Assembly: GCF_014203395.1 (NCBI RefSeq)
Contig: NZ_JACHIW010000001.1
Coordinates: 3,703,501-3,767,500, forward strand
Length of the DNA: 64,000 nucleotides
Source: Saccharopolyspora phatthalungensis
GTDB taxonomy: Bacteria > Actinomycetota > Actinomycetes > Mycobacteriales > Pseudonocardiaceae
Reading direction: 5' to 3'
Of this stretch, positions 1 to 8,878 are shown in pieces. Every line of letters begins with the position of its first letter. Position 1 is the stretch's first letter. The notes under the pieces were generated by a model. It saw nothing but the letters and a program-made list of their open reading frames with translations, did not search any database and was not told where the DNA came from. Made by a program: the position numbers and the translations under genes.

Positions 1-86
1 CCTCGGCCAGTGAGCCCCGCGTCCTTGCGAAGGTCGCGCAGCTGCTGGCCGAGTGCCTGACGTGCCTGGTGAAGGGAGTGCGTCAC
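1..86 (-). CDS. XRE-family helix-turn-helix regulator, N-terminal fragment
   Basis: This is the first 28 or so codons of a gene that runs off the left edge. The GTG start is at 84-86. The visible residues (MTHSLHQARQALGQQLRDLR, then KDAGLTGR) match the first helix of the lambda-repressor-like HTH of actinobacterial XRE regulators. It begins 12 bases after the DUF6879 stop on the same strand, so the two are probably co-transcribed. XRE/DUF6879 (or XRE/DUF397) pairs are a common actinomycete arrangement. The DNA-binding domain cannot be checked beyond its first helix. Confidence 0.7.
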   Translation of the reverse strand, partial: MTHSLHQARQALGQQLRDLRKDAGLTGR

Positions 87-98
87 GAGGTCCCCGAT

Positions 99-632
99 CT
101 AGGCGGTGACGTACTCGGTCTCCAGGTAGCGACGGTGCGGGATCGCGAGCTCCCAGGCTCGATCGCGCACCGTGCGGCAGTGGTTCACGATGACAGGATC
201 GGTGCTGGCCGCGCCGCCGGCAAACCTGCCACCTGGCTCGAATACCGTGAACACGACGAGTTTGTCGTCGAAGAGCCAGAAGTCATCTGCCGACAACTCG
301 TCTGGGTTGATCAGATGTCGGGGAAGCCATCGGACATCTTCTCCTGCGGCGGTGTTGTGCTCGGCCACGGTGAGCCCCCATCGCGTGTAGTCGCGGTGGG
401 GCACCGTCACCACTCGTGTTCTCCGGATGACACGTCCGGCCTGAGTGGCGTTGCGGACGAGATCGAGCCACGGCTGGAACCACGCGAAGTCGTCGTGCTG
501 GCCGGTGAGGAACAGGTGAAACGGCCCCGATTCCTCCGGCGTGTGGTAGGTGTCCTGGACTTCAAGGTGGAACGCGTCGTGCTCGAAATCGCGGAAGAGC
601 GCGTCGAACGCTTCACCCTGTAGTAGCTCCAC
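99..632 (-). CDS. DUF6879 family protein
   Basis: This 177-aa soluble protein has a GTG start and overlaps the upstream gene by 20 bases. It has the layout of the DUF6879 family: an N-terminal LLQGEAFDALFRDFEHDAFHLE segment rich in aromatic and acidic residues, a central RWLPRHLIN turn, and a DDFWLFDDKLVVFTVFEP strand pair near residue 120. DUF6879 proteins normally sit beside XRE regulators in actinomycetes, as here, and their biochemical role is not established. Family membership is recognised from sequence style and context. No catalytic motif is seen. Confidence 0.7.
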   Translation of the reverse strand: MELLQGEAFDALFRDFEHDAFHLEVQDTYHTPEESGPFHLFLTGQHDDFAWFQPWLDLVRNATQAGRVIRRTRVVTVPHRDYTRWGLTVAEHNTAAGEDVRWLPRHLINPDELSADDFWLFDDKLVVFTVFEPGGRFAGGAASTDPVIVNHCRTVRDRAWELAIPHRRYLETEYVTA

Positions 633-942
633 TGACCCAAACCTCCTTGTTTTTCGGGACCTCGACGCAGGTTTCGTGTCCCGGGATGTCCATCTGAGCC
701 AACGCCTCGGCGTCGATCACTGGTTCGCCGGTGAGGATGAAGCTCCCGCGGCCGGTGTCGTCGAGGTGCGCGCCCAGGCATTTCCCCTTCTCGACGTGTC
801 CAAGTAGGCGGTGGGGAATCTCGACCCGTGTCGGGTGCCCGTTGACCTTCCACCCCTGCACGACGTATGTGCCGTGGTCGGTCGCGTACAAAGTCGGTGA
901 GCCACCACCCTGCGTCTCCTTGCCGAGGAACGTTAGCTGCAT
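613..942 (-). CDS. Conserved small protein of unknown function
   Basis: This 109-aa protein starts at the ATG at 940-942, because a GGAAGGGG ribosome-binding site lies just upstream. A GTG 15 bases earlier would place that site inside the gene. The sequence (QLTFLGKETQGGGSPTLYAT onward) is beta-rich and soluble, with a GHPTRVEIPHRLL segment and no membrane helix or cofactor motif. It is the first gene of a three-gene minus-strand set with the DUF6879 and XRE genes and overlaps the DUF6879 start by 20 bases. I do not recognise a characterised family. Small proteins like this often accompany DUF6879/XRE pairs. Confidence 0.6.
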   Translation of the reverse strand: MQLTFLGKETQGGGSPTLYATDHGTYVVQGWKVNGHPTRVEIPHRLLGHVEKGKCLGAHLDDTGRGSFILTGEPVIDAEALAQMDIPGHETCVEVPKNKEVWVSGATTG

Positions 943-971
943 GACTACCCCTTCCACCAGGGACGTGCGGC

Positions 972-1067
972 AGTTTGCTTGAACGGATAGATAGTGGCTT
1001 CACCTGCGACGATCCGTCAACAACTTACCGCAAGAGAAGGAGGTCTTCGAGCAAACTGGAGCAAACT
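972..1067. promoter_or_regulatory. Divergent intergenic region with three AGCAAACT octamers
   Basis: The 246 bases between the minus-strand trio and the plus-strand gene at 1189 carry three copies of the octamer AGCAAACT. One is on the minus strand at 972-979. Two are direct repeats on the plus strand at 1050-1057 and 1060-1067, ten bases apart and so on the same helical face. This spacing is typical of a regulator-binding site. The adjacent XRE protein is the obvious candidate binder, but that link is inference. No clear -35/-10 pair was identified. Confidence 0.45.
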
Positions 1068-1188
1068 TCTGGTCTCTTCTCATAGCTGGGCCGTAGCGTC
1101 TCTGTCAGTCGTGTTGATCAGTTGACGTGGCCTGGAACCGGTGCCCCCATCTTCGGCAGGGTCGCCGCTTCGACCTCAAGGAAGCGAC

Positions 1189-1548
1189 ATGCACGGGACA
1201 TCCATTGACGAGGAAGCACCACACATCGCCGCGATTCGGCGCAGCATGGATGAAGGCTTCCAGTTCCTCCACCTGCCCGACCTCGAACGCCAGGAACTCG
1301 CCGCCATCTACGCCGAGCGTCAGTACGGCGGGGTCGTGGAGAGCTACACGATCCGGGACACCGACAAAGCCATCGCTGCCCGATTCCGAGTGGAGGACTA
1401 CCCCGACGGCGACCCGTTGTGGCAGGCGCACGGAGCGGTTGAGGAGGTCATCACTGCGTTGCTGGAGCTGCCGCCGCCCGACACGCCCGCCGCGCCGAGC
1501 CGAACCCGTCGGCCGTCGAGTGCTCTGTGGGTTCCGGGTGCGGGATAG
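1189..1548 (+). CDS. Hypothetical protein
   Basis: This 119-aa protein starts at the ATG at 1189, preceded by an AAGGAAG ribosome-binding site. It is acidic and soluble (MHGTSIDEEAPHIAAIRRSM at the start; EDYPDGDPLWQAHGAVEEVI further on) and has a proline/arginine-rich C-terminal tail. No domain is recognised. It is the first plus-strand gene opposite the DUF6879 trio. About 520 bases separate it from the lanthipeptide genes, so it may belong to the regulatory module rather than the biosynthetic operon. Confidence 0.5.
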   Translation: MHGTSIDEEAPHIAAIRRSMDEGFQFLHLPDLERQELAAIYAERQYGGVVESYTIRDTDKAIAARFRVEDYPDGDPLWQAHGAVEEVITALLELPPPDTPAAPSRTRRPSSALWVPGAG

Positions 1549-2071
1549 TGCCGGACTCGGCCGAGGCTTGGCCTGGCCTTTTCACCGGATACCTGGTCCA
1601 TCGCGTGCGCCATGCCAATTCACGACGCCTCTACGCCGCCCTGCGCTACTTCGGGCTTGCAGACTGTGGCGCCGCCTGTGTTCCTGCGCCGCCACGCCCG
1701 AGTCAGCGGTACTGCCCCACCTGTTGGTTGCAGGGCAGTCCAGTCGACCGGCGATCGACGATCACGAGCCAGCGGAACGTCGCCGCACGAACGCCCGTCG
1801 ACGGCGGTACGCAGGCCACGTAGGGCTACGTCTCGTGCTGGTCACCGGTTTCCGTCGTGAGTCCCACCGAAAACCGTCCTGGGAGAGTATCCGTGTGAAC
1901 ACTTTCCGTGATGGGAGAGTCGCCGTGGCTGACTCGCCCGCTCAGGCCGCACGTGGGTCTCCATTCCTAGCGCTGACCAATGGAGTGATCGGGCTGGGCC
2001 GGGGCGATCAGATAGAGCGTCAACGTCGATTCAGTCCTGGAAATGACTGCGGCAATAGATGGAGTAACCAG
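1549..2071. other. Intergenic stretch upstream of the lanthipeptide operon
   Basis: These 523 bases contain no reading frame I can support. An open frame at 1527-1823 has a CPTCW motif, but no ribosome-binding site or family match. The last 200 bases before the methyltransferase presumably carry the operon promoter. No palindrome or obvious -35/-10 pair stands out. Confidence 0.4.
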
Positions 2072-3337
2072 GTGAATTCACTTCGTGAGATGAAAGCGGA
2101 TTCTGCTAGCGATGCCTCGCGGGCCGAGGCTCTGCGGGAGGAAATGATCGGCAAGCTCTGGGAGATGGGGGCGATCCGAAGCGATCGGGTCGCCGAGGTT
2201 TTCCGCGCGGTTGACCGGCGTTGGTACACGCTGGACACACCGTTGGAAGAGGTCTATGACCCGATGGGCGCCGTGCATGTGAAGTGGGACGAGCACGGTG
2301 TGCCGGTCAGTACGGTCTCCTCGCCGCAGCTTCAAGCCGGCATGCTGGAGCAGGCCGACATCCGCCCCGGCATGAATGTGCTGGAGATCGGGTCGGGCGG
2401 TGTGAATGCCGCGATGATGAGCTGGCTGGCCGGGCCGGGCGGAACGACCACCACTGTGGACATTGACCCCGATGTGACCGACCGCGCCCGCAGCCTGCTG
2501 GATCAGACCGGCTACTCGGGTGTGAACGTGGTGACCGCGGATGCGGAGAACGGCGTGCCGACGCACGCACCTTACGACCGGATCATCGTCACGGTCGGAG
2601 CGTGGGACATCCCGCCTGCATGGCTCGACCAACTCGCGCCGGAGGGCTGCATCGTGGTTCCTCTGCGAATGCGGGGCTTGACCCGCTCGTTGGCCCTGGA
2701 AAGGACCGGCGACCACCTGGAAAGCCAATCCGCCGACGTGTGCGGTTTTGTCAAGATGCAGGGCGCGGGAGCCAACGCGGAACAGTTGCTGTCCCTGCGC
2801 GACGAGAAAGTCCTGGTCCGCTTCGACGACGGTTGGCCCGGAGACCAGCCGCCCAAGTTGGACGGCGTGCTCGACACCTCGCGCGTCGATGTGTGGTCTG
2901 GCGTGACCATCGCCGGCACCGAGTCGTTCGACACTCTCCAGCTCTGGCTGGCCACCGTGTTCACCGGATTCGGTCGTCTGGCGGCTGAGGCCAGTCAGAA
3001 GGAAGCGCTGGTCGATCCCGACGTGATGTGGTTCGACCCGACAGCGGTCCAGGACGACTCCGTTGCCTACCTGACCGCGCGCCGTGCAGGGCCGGGGGTC
3101 TCCGAGTTCGGGGTGCACGCGTTCGGCCCGCACGCTGGCGTGCTGGCGGAGGCGATGGCCGAACAAGTGCGCGTCTGGGGCCACGATCAGCGCCACGGTC
3201 CGGGACCCGCGTTCGCGGTGTGGCCGAAGGACGCTCCCGCCGAGCGTCTGCCCGAAGGACTCGTCATTGACAAGCGGCACTGCCGCGTCACGGTCTCCTG
3301 GCCCACAGCTAATACCGCCGAGGACCAGGGAAATTGA
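2072..3337 (+). CDS. PCMT-like O-methyltransferase of FxLD lanthipeptide system
   Basis: This 421-aa protein resembles L-isoaspartate O-methyltransferase in its first ~230 residues. It has a VLEIGSGGVNAAMM SAM-binding loop near residue 103, an acidic VDIDPD strand end, and a C-terminal extension specific to RiPP enzymes. It precedes the precursor gene by 25 bases. In class I lanthipeptide clusters this enzyme type (LanSA, TIGR 'methyltransferase, FxLD system') methylates an aspartate in the modified core, leading to succinimide or isoaspartate. The GTG start at 2072 is chosen because GGAG lies 7 bases upstream; an ATG at 2090 is the alternative. Substrate assignment comes from the neighbouring FxLD precursor. 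Confidence 0.88.
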   Translation: MNSLREMKADSASDASRAEALREEMIGKLWEMGAIRSDRVAEVFRAVDRRWYTLDTPLEEVYDPMGAVHVKWDEHGVPVSTVSSPQLQAGMLEQADIRPGMNVLEIGSGGVNAAMMSWLAGPGGTTTTVDIDPDVTDRARSLLDQTGYSGVNVVTADAENGVPTHAPYDRIIVTVGAWDIPPAWLDQLAPEGCIVVPLRMRGLTRSLALERTGDHLESQSADVCGFVKMQGAGANAEQLLSLRDEKVLVRFDDGWPGDQPPKLDGVLDTSRVDVWSGVTIAGTESFDTLQLWLATVFTGFGRLAAEASQKEALVDPDVMWFDPTAVQDDSVAYLTARRAGPGVSEFGVHAFGPHAGVLAEAMAEQVRVWGHDQRHGPGPAFAVWPKDAPAERLPEGLVIDKRHCRVTVSWPTANTAEDQGN

Positions 3338-3362
3338 GGAACAACATAAGGAGAGTGATCAC

Positions 3363-3557
3363 GTGCCTCTGTCACTGGCACTAGCCGACGGGATTGACAC
3401 GGCACCGGCCCCTGAGACCGACGAGTTCACGCTCGATGTGAGCGTGGTGGAGGCGAGCCTGCCGTTGGCGAAGATGTCGTGCGACACCAGCGACAACTGC
3501 GGCGGGACGACCTGCGGCAGTGCTTGCACCAGCCAGGTCGCCCAGAACCCGTTCTGA
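3363..3557 (+). CDS. FxLD family lanthipeptide precursor
   Basis: This 64-aa precursor has a GTG start with a strong AAGGAGAG site 7-8 bases upstream. The leader is acidic and contains the diagnostic FTLD motif at residues 22-25, which LanB-type enzymes recognise. The core, roughly residues 37-64, has four cysteines (C40, C46, C51, C55) among Ser/Thr residues 39, 42, 43, 49, 50, 53, 56 and 57, ending SACTSQVAQNPF. Up to four (methyl)lanthionine rings are possible. Asp41 and Asp44 lie between cysteines and are candidate sites for the methyltransferase. Ring pattern and leader cleavage site cannot be read from sequence. Confidence 0.92.
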   Translation: MPLSLALADGIDTAPAPETDEFTLDVSVVEASLPLAKMSCDTSDNCGGTTCGSACTSQVAQNPF

Positions 3558-3600
3558 TTTCCCTTCCTCCCAATAAGAATGTCTGATGCAGGAGGCGGCA

Positions 3601-6600
3601 GTGGGCTCTCGGACCACCTTCTACCGGAGCACGGGTGTCGTGCTGGCGCGTGCCAGCACCGACCCCGGTGGACTGGAATTGCCCGACGACCTCGACGGTG
3701 ACAGCGCGGCTTGCCGGGAGTGGCTGGCGCGGCTGTGGCACCGCGCGGAGGTCCGGGCCGCGCTGAAGGTGGCCAGTCCGGTGCTGTCCCAGCAGATCGA
3801 CGCCGTGCTCGCTGGCGAGGTCATCGAGAACCGCCGGCTCGTGAGCCTGCTCGGCTCGGTCTCGTCGTATCTGCGCCGCTGGCAGCGGCGCGCCACCCCG
3901 TTCGGCCTCTTCGCCGGGGTGGCCGCCGCGTCAGTGGGTACCGCTCCCACTCCGCTACGCCACGAACCTCACCGGATCACGGCTCGGGCGGATGCGCGAT
4001 GGCTGGGCCGCATCGTCGACGATCTGGAACAGCGCACCGACCTCCTGAAACGGCTGTCCGTGGTGGTCAACAACGCCGGATTCATTCGTGGCGACCGGTT
4101 TGTCATACCGACCCGGCCAGACGAAACCCAGCCGGGGAAACCCGCCGCGCTGGACGTCGCAGTCCGCCTGTCCAAGCCGGTACATGCGGCGCTGGCCGCA
4201 GCAGACACACCGAGACCGCTCGCGGCAGTGGCCCACAGGATCGCCGAGAAAATTCCCCACGCCACATCCGACCGGATCTACTCCCTACTGACTGATCTGG
4301 TCTCCCGTCGAGCATTGATCACCAATCTGCGCGCACCAATGACCACTGTGGACGCGCTGGCGCATTTGATCGCCGAGCTTGAGGCCGCCGATGCGGGTGA
4401 TTTGCCAGACCTCGGAGACCTGATCAAACAGCTCTCCACCATCCGCGATGAACTGCCCTGCGATGCCCCCTCGGAGCCGTCCTCGCTGGCCGCGTTGGCG
4501 GGCGCCGCCGAGCGGATGCGGGAGGTGCGCGATGCCGAGAAGACCCTCGCCGTCGACGTCGCACTGCAAGACCAGCTCACGGTGCCCGACGTGGTGCTGC
4601 AGGAGGCTGAGTCTGCGGCCACGGCATTGCTGCGCCTGACTCAGCACCCGTTCGGCACACCCGCCTGGCGCGACTTCCACGCCCGCTTCCTTGACCGCTA
4701 CGGCGCGGGAACGCAGGTGGCCGTGCGTGACGTCATCGCCGACTCCGGGCTGGGGTTTCCCGCCGGCTGGCTTGGCGCCCCGCGGTTACACAGCCCTCAC
4801 CTCCTGACTGAACGCGATGGCACACTGCTGGCCCTCATCCAGCGCGCCACGGCGGACGGCCAACGCGAAATCACATTGACCCAGGAACTGATCGACCGTC
4901 TCCGGGTCGGCGACCACGACAACATGGTCCCTCCGGAACGAGTCGAGCTGGCCTTTCAACTCCACGCGCGTTCCTCCGACGCCCTGGCACGGGGACGGTT
5001 CCAGCTGTGGGTCACCGGAGCGATGCACGCCGGCAGCATGGCCGGCCGGTTCGCGCACGTGCTGCCAGACGCCGATCGACACCGCCTAGCCGGGACCTAC
5101 GAACCGGGCGGCGAGCACACCATCGCGGCGCAACTCTCGTTTCCGCCGCGTCGCGAGCACAACGAGAACATCACCCGCGTACCAGAGCTGCTACCGAAGG
5201 TCCTGTCGTTGTCCGAGCACCACGGCAACCATGGCTCGGAGATCGATATCGACGATCTCGCGGTTACTGCAGATCATCAAGGGTTGAGCCTGGTGCGATT
5301 GTCCACCGGGCAGCGGGTGCGGCCGTGGGTGCTGCACGCACTAGAGACGTCGGCGCAGACCCCGCCGCTGGCGCGATTTCTGGCCGAAGTCCCGTCGGCG
5401 CGCTGCGGCTTCTACGGACTGCTCGACTTCGGAGCCGCCCGGGAGATGCCCTTCCTGCCTCGCGTGCGCTACGGCCGCACGGTGCTGTCGCCGGCCCAGT
5501 GGAGACTGGGGTCAGTCGACCTGCCCCAGACCGACGCGGAAGAGTCCACTTGGGACATCGCGCTGGCCGAGTGGCGTGACCGGTGGCAGGTTCCCGCATC
5601 GGTGCTGCTGGTGGAAGGCGAGCAACGCCTCCCGCTGGATCTGGACGACCGGCACGACCGGATGCTGTTGCGACGTCGCCTGGATCGCAGCAGCAACGTG
5701 ATCGTGCGCGAAAGCGGTGACCATCAGGATCATGCCTGGGCGGGGCGCGTGTGCGAATTCCTCGTCCCACTGACCGCTGCCGGCCCCGTTGATAACCGTC
5801 CCCGGACGGCAGCGCACCACACCATCACACGCTCCGACGCGCACCTTCCAGGCAATACCGCAGTGCTTCGCGCCGACCTGCGCGGCCACCCTTGGCGCTT
5901 CAACGACATCCTCACCACGTACCTGCCGCACTTACTCCATGCCGTCGAGGACCACGCGGAACGATGGTGGTTTTCCCGGCATCACGACAGCACCCGCCCT
6001 GACAGCGACCAATACCTCGTGCTGTCTCTCCGGCTTCACGATCCCGGACAGTACGGGGCAGCCGCCGCGCGGCTCGCCGACTGGGCCGCACAGCTACGCG
6101 ACGCCGGTCTGCTTGCGGATCTCGCACTCGGCACCTACCAGCCGCCGGGAACCTTCGGCCACGGGCCAGCCAACGAGGCGGCGGCCGAAGAGGTCTTCGC
6201 GGCCGATTCCGCCGTGGCGCTGGCCCAACTCCACTGGGCCAGCGGAACCGGACCGCCCATCCAGGCTGCTGCGGCTGCGTCGATGGCCGACATCGCCGCG
6301 TCCCTGGCCCCCAGCCCCGAAGCAGGCTATCGCTGGCTGTGTGAACTCATCCCGCAGGAACACGGAAAGCTCGACCGCTCGCTACGCGAGGCCGCACTAC
6401 GTCTGACGGCCATCGGTTCTCTGCCCGAGCTGAGCATGATCCCCGCCGGTCACCCCGTGGCCACCGCGTGGCAGCGCCGGCGAGCCGCATTGGCCGCCTT
6501 CCGCGACCAGCATCGTCGCGGCCCCGAACCCGCAATCGTGTTGCGGACATTGCTGCACGACCACCACCTCCGTGGCGTGGGCGTCGATCCCGGTACCGAA

Positions 6601-6672
6601 CGTCTGACCAACCGGCTCGCGCGCGTCGTCGCCCAACGCCAGCTCGCGTTGCTGGGCAGGGGATACCCGTGA
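3601..6672 (+). CDS. lanB: Full-length class I lanthipeptide dehydratase (LanB)
   Basis: This 1023-aa enzyme dehydrates Ser/Thr of the precursor core using glutamyl-tRNA. Residues 1 to about 740 form the glutamylation (Lant_dehydr_N) domain, beginning TTFYRSTGVVLARAS and including the LRRWQRRATPFGLFAGV segment typical of the family. Residues ~757-1005 form the SpaB_C elimination domain, with HPWRFNDILTTYLPHLL and ERWWFSRHHDS. The length matches full LanB proteins (~1000 aa). The GTG at 3601 is preferred over the ATG at 3586 because AGGAGG lies 5 bases before it. The stop overlaps the lanC start (GTGA), indicating translational coupling. Confidence 0.93.
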   Translation: MGSRTTFYRSTGVVLARASTDPGGLELPDDLDGDSAACREWLARLWHRAEVRAALKVASPVLSQQIDAVLAGEVIENRRLVSLLGSVSSYLRRWQRRATPFGLFAGVAAASVGTAPTPLRHEPHRITARADARWLGRIVDDLEQRTDLLKRLSVVVNNAGFIRGDRFVIPTRPDETQPGKPAALDVAVRLSKPVHAALAAADTPRPLAAVAHRIAEKIPHATSDRIYSLLTDLVSRRALITNLRAPMTTVDALAHLIAELEAADAGDLPDLGDLIKQLSTIRDELPCDAPSEPSSLAALAGAAERMREVRDAEKTLAVDVALQDQLTVPDVVLQEAESAATALLRLTQHPFGTPAWRDFHARFLDRYGAGTQVAVRDVIADSGLGFPAGWLGAPRLHSPHLLTERDGTLLALIQRATADGQREITLTQELIDRLRVGDHDNMVPPERVELAFQLHARSSDALARGRFQLWVTGAMHAGSMAGRFAHVLPDADRHRLAGTYEPGGEHTIAAQLSFPPRREHNENITRVPELLPKVLSLSEHHGNHGSEIDIDDLAVTADHQGLSLVRLSTGQRVRPWVLHALETSAQTPPLARFLAEVPSARCGFYGLLDFGAAREMPFLPRVRYGRTVLSPAQWRLGSVDLPQTDAEESTWDIALAEWRDRWQVPASVLLVEGEQRLPLDLDDRHDRMLLRRRLDRSSNVIVRESGDHQDHAWAGRVCEFLVPLTAAGPVDNRPRTAAHHTITRSDAHLPGNTAVLRADLRGHPWRFNDILTTYLPHLLHAVEDHAERWWFSRHHDSTRPDSDQYLVLSLRLHDPGQYGAAAARLADWAAQLRDAGLLADLALGTYQPPGTFGHGPANEAAAEEVFAADSAVALAQLHWASGTGPPIQAAAAASMADIAASLAPSPEAGYRWLCELIPQEHGKLDRSLREAALRLTAIGSLPELSMIPAGHPVATAWQRRRAALAAFRDQHRRGPEPAIVLRTLLHDHHLRGVGVDPGTERLTNRLARVVAQRQLALLGRGYP

Positions 6673-7889
6673 TCGCCCAGCCCACCGACGACCTCACCGG
6701 CCAGCTCGTCGACCAGCTGACAACTTCGATGCCGCCTGCCGCCGACGAGTTCTGGCAGGTGCAGTCGCTGTCCCGGGGAACTGCGGGGATCGCACTTCTG
6801 CACATCGAACGAGCCCATACCAACGCGGGAACCTGGACTTCAGCCCACACGTGGGTAAAGGCCGCCACCGCGGACAGCGTCATCGACAGCAACGACGCAT
6901 CGCTGTATCTCGGTGCTCCCGCGATCTGCGCCATGCTGCACGCAGCAGCCGACCAGATCCCGGCCTACGCGGCAGCGTTGAACAGAATCTTGCCCGCCGT
7001 CATCGCCTCAGCCCACCGTCGCGTCGACGCCGCCCTGACACGGATCAACCGCAGGGAAACCGCAACCTTCGACGAGTACGACCTATTCCGCGGGCTGACC
7101 GGCATCGGACGACTTCTTCTGGAGCAAGAGCCGGGAAACGACGCACTCGCACGGATTCTCGACTACCTCGTACGACTGACCCACCCGCTGCAACTCGACG
7201 GCACCACGCTTCCCGGATGGTGGGTCTCCCACGACCCAGACCCCAAGCTGCCCGCCCCCGGAGGGCACGCCAACTTCGGCCTCGCCCACGGCATCAGCGG
7301 CCCGCTCGCTCTTCTCGCAACGGCCCAGCGGCGCGGCGTCACCGTGCCCGGCCAGCCCGAGGCCATCGAACGCATCTGCGCCTACCTCGACACCTGGCGT
7401 CACAACAGCGACAGCGGCTCCTGGTGGCCCCAATGGATCACCCGATCCCAACTCAACGCAGAAGCCTTACACCAGCACGAACCGCCCCGGCCGAGCTGGT
7501 GTTACGGCACCCCCGGCATCGGACGCGCCCACCAGCTCGCCGCGCTCGCTCTTCCCGACACAGCACGACAACGCATGGCCGAACAGACCGTGGCGGCGTG
7601 CCTGTCCGATCCGGCTCAACTCGCTCTGATCGGCGACACCAGCCTGTGCCACGGCTGGTCCGGGCTCTACCAAACTGCCTGGCGCACCGCCCAGGACGCG
7701 CTCACCCCCGCGATCAGCCTCCAGCTACCGCACCTGGCCCGCCAGCTCACTCGGCACGTCGATCTCCGCGCGACCGGCGAGGATGCCGGGTTCCTGACAG
7801 GCGCAGCCGGCCTCGGCCTCGCCCTGCACACCGCCAGCCGCAACGCTGCGCCTCTCTCCGGATGGGACTCATGGCTACTGATCAGCTGA
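6669..7889 (+). CDS. lanC: Lanthionine cyclase (LanC)
   Basis: This 406-aa zinc enzyme adds cysteine thiols to the dehydrated residues to close lanthionine rings. The LanC hallmarks are present in order: GLAHGISGPLALL, then WCYGTPGI with zinc ligand Cys278, then LCHGWSGL with Cys327 and His328. A FLTGAAGLGLAL repeat closes the alpha/alpha barrel. The length equals that of typical LanC proteins. The GTG start overlaps the lanB stop by four bases. The next gene begins inside its last codons, so the whole set is one operon. Confidence 0.93.
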   Translation: MIAQPTDDLTGQLVDQLTTSMPPAADEFWQVQSLSRGTAGIALLHIERAHTNAGTWTSAHTWVKAATADSVIDSNDASLYLGAPAICAMLHAAADQIPAYAAALNRILPAVIASAHRRVDAALTRINRRETATFDEYDLFRGLTGIGRLLLEQEPGNDALARILDYLVRLTHPLQLDGTTLPGWWVSHDPDPKLPAPGGHANFGLAHGISGPLALLATAQRRGVTVPGQPEAIERICAYLDTWRHNSDSGSWWPQWITRSQLNAEALHQHEPPRPSWCYGTPGIGRAHQLAALALPDTARQRMAEQTVAACLSDPAQLALIGDTSLCHGWSGLYQTAWRTAQDALTPAISLQLPHLARQLTRHVDLRATGEDAGFLTGAAGLGLALHTASRNAAPLSGWDSWLLIS

Positions 7890-8878
7890 ATTCCGATCGT
7901 CGCAAGAACATGCCCTGTTCTTCCGCGACGGCAACGCCTGCCGAGATCGCACAGGCCGTGCTCGCGGTGCTCAGCGGTACTCCACTCGACCAAGTTGCGG
8001 CCGAGAAAGACATCGAGTCTGCCGATCTGGCCGACGCATGCCAGACCTACCAGCAAGCCGGACTTGCCGCATTAGAAGCCCACGCCGAGCACGACTGGTA
8101 TCAGGTCTCCCTCGAACTCCCCACCGGGGACAGCGTCGAGCACACGATGACTGCCATCCTGGCCCCTCGGCTACAGCAACTACAGGACACCGGCGATATC
8201 ACCGCATGGTGGTTCATCCGCAAGACTCCTGGCCTACGCGTGCGAATCACACCTGGCAACACGGCCGCCGCCGTGGAACCCGTCCTCGACGAACTCGTCA
8301 CCTCAGGCGCGCTCGCTTCCTGGCGCCGAACCCGCTACGAACCCGAGGCCATGGCCTTCGGCGGCCAACCGGGAATGGCCATCGCACACAAGCTGTTCAG
8401 CGCGGATAGCCACCACATCCTGGCCTACCTCCGGCAATCGCAGCCCGCCATAGGCCGACGCGAACTCTCAATCCTGCTGTGCACAGCGATGTTCCGCGGA
8501 GCAGGACAGGAATGGTTCGAGTGCGGCGACATTTGGCACCGCGTCTCCCAAACACGGCCGAAGCCCGCCGACGTTGCCAGTTCAGCCGAACTGGCCACCC
8601 AGCTCGCCACGCTGCTCACCCACGATCCGCGGCCCGCCGGCCCGTTGTTTGGCAACGAAGGGCCGCTGACGGCCTTCGCGCCTTGGGCTAACGCGTTTCA
8701 CGACGCGGGATGCGTCCTGGCGACAGCTGGTAACGACGGAACCCTGCACAGGGGCATTCGCAGCGTCCTTGCCCACCATGTGATCTTCCACTGGAATCGG
8801 CTCGGGCTGACGCTGCCAACGCAAACCATCCTGGCCCACACCGCTGCCGGAGTAATCGCCGGAAGCGAGGTCGTGTGA
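7871..8878 (+). CDS. Stand-alone SpaB_C / thiopeptide-type bacteriocin biosynthesis protein
   Basis: This 335-aa protein has a short N-terminal region with a predicted three-helix segment (AEIAQAVLAVLSGTPLDQVA). A SpaB_C-like domain follows from about residue 75: DWYQVSLELPTGDS, AWWFIRKTPGLRVRI and a C-terminal FHWNRLGLTLPTQ. This fold is the glutamate-elimination half of LanB, although the full LanB next door already has its own copy. The start is the ATG at 7871, 19 bases inside lanC; an ATG at 7910 is a weaker option. Its stop overlaps the next gene. It may act as a second elimination or accessory scaffold subunit, which is inference. Confidence 0.82.
   Translation: MATDQLNSDRRKNMPCSSATATPAEIAQAVLAVLSGTPLDQVAAEKDIESADLADACQTYQQAGLAALEAHAEHDWYQVSLELPTGDSVEHTMTAILAPRLQQLQDTGDITAWWFIRKTPGLRVRITPGNTAAAVEPVLDELVTSGALASWRRTRYEPEAMAFGGQPGMAIAHKLFSADSHHILAYLRQSQPAIGRRELSILLCTAMFRGAGQEWFECGDIWHRVSQTRPKPADVASSAELATQLATLLTHDPRPAGPLFGNEGPLTAFAPWANAFHDAGCVLATAGNDGTLHRGIRSVLAHHVIFHWNRLGLTLPTQTILAHTAAGVIAGSEVV

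Noticed and set aside
1527..1823. 98-codon frame with a CPTCW motif
   Set aside because: No ribosome-binding site, no homology recalled and a proline/arginine-rich composition typical of non-coding frames.
1127..2071. Extension of the methyltransferase frame upstream to 1127 (736 codons)
   Set aside because: The first 315 codons are low-complexity and overlap another gene; GTG 2072 has a proper ribosome-binding site.
2078..3280. 400-codon open frame on the minus strand
   Set aside because: It is antisense to the methyltransferase, whose domains, ribosome-binding site and operon position are clear. Long antisense frames are expected at this GC content.
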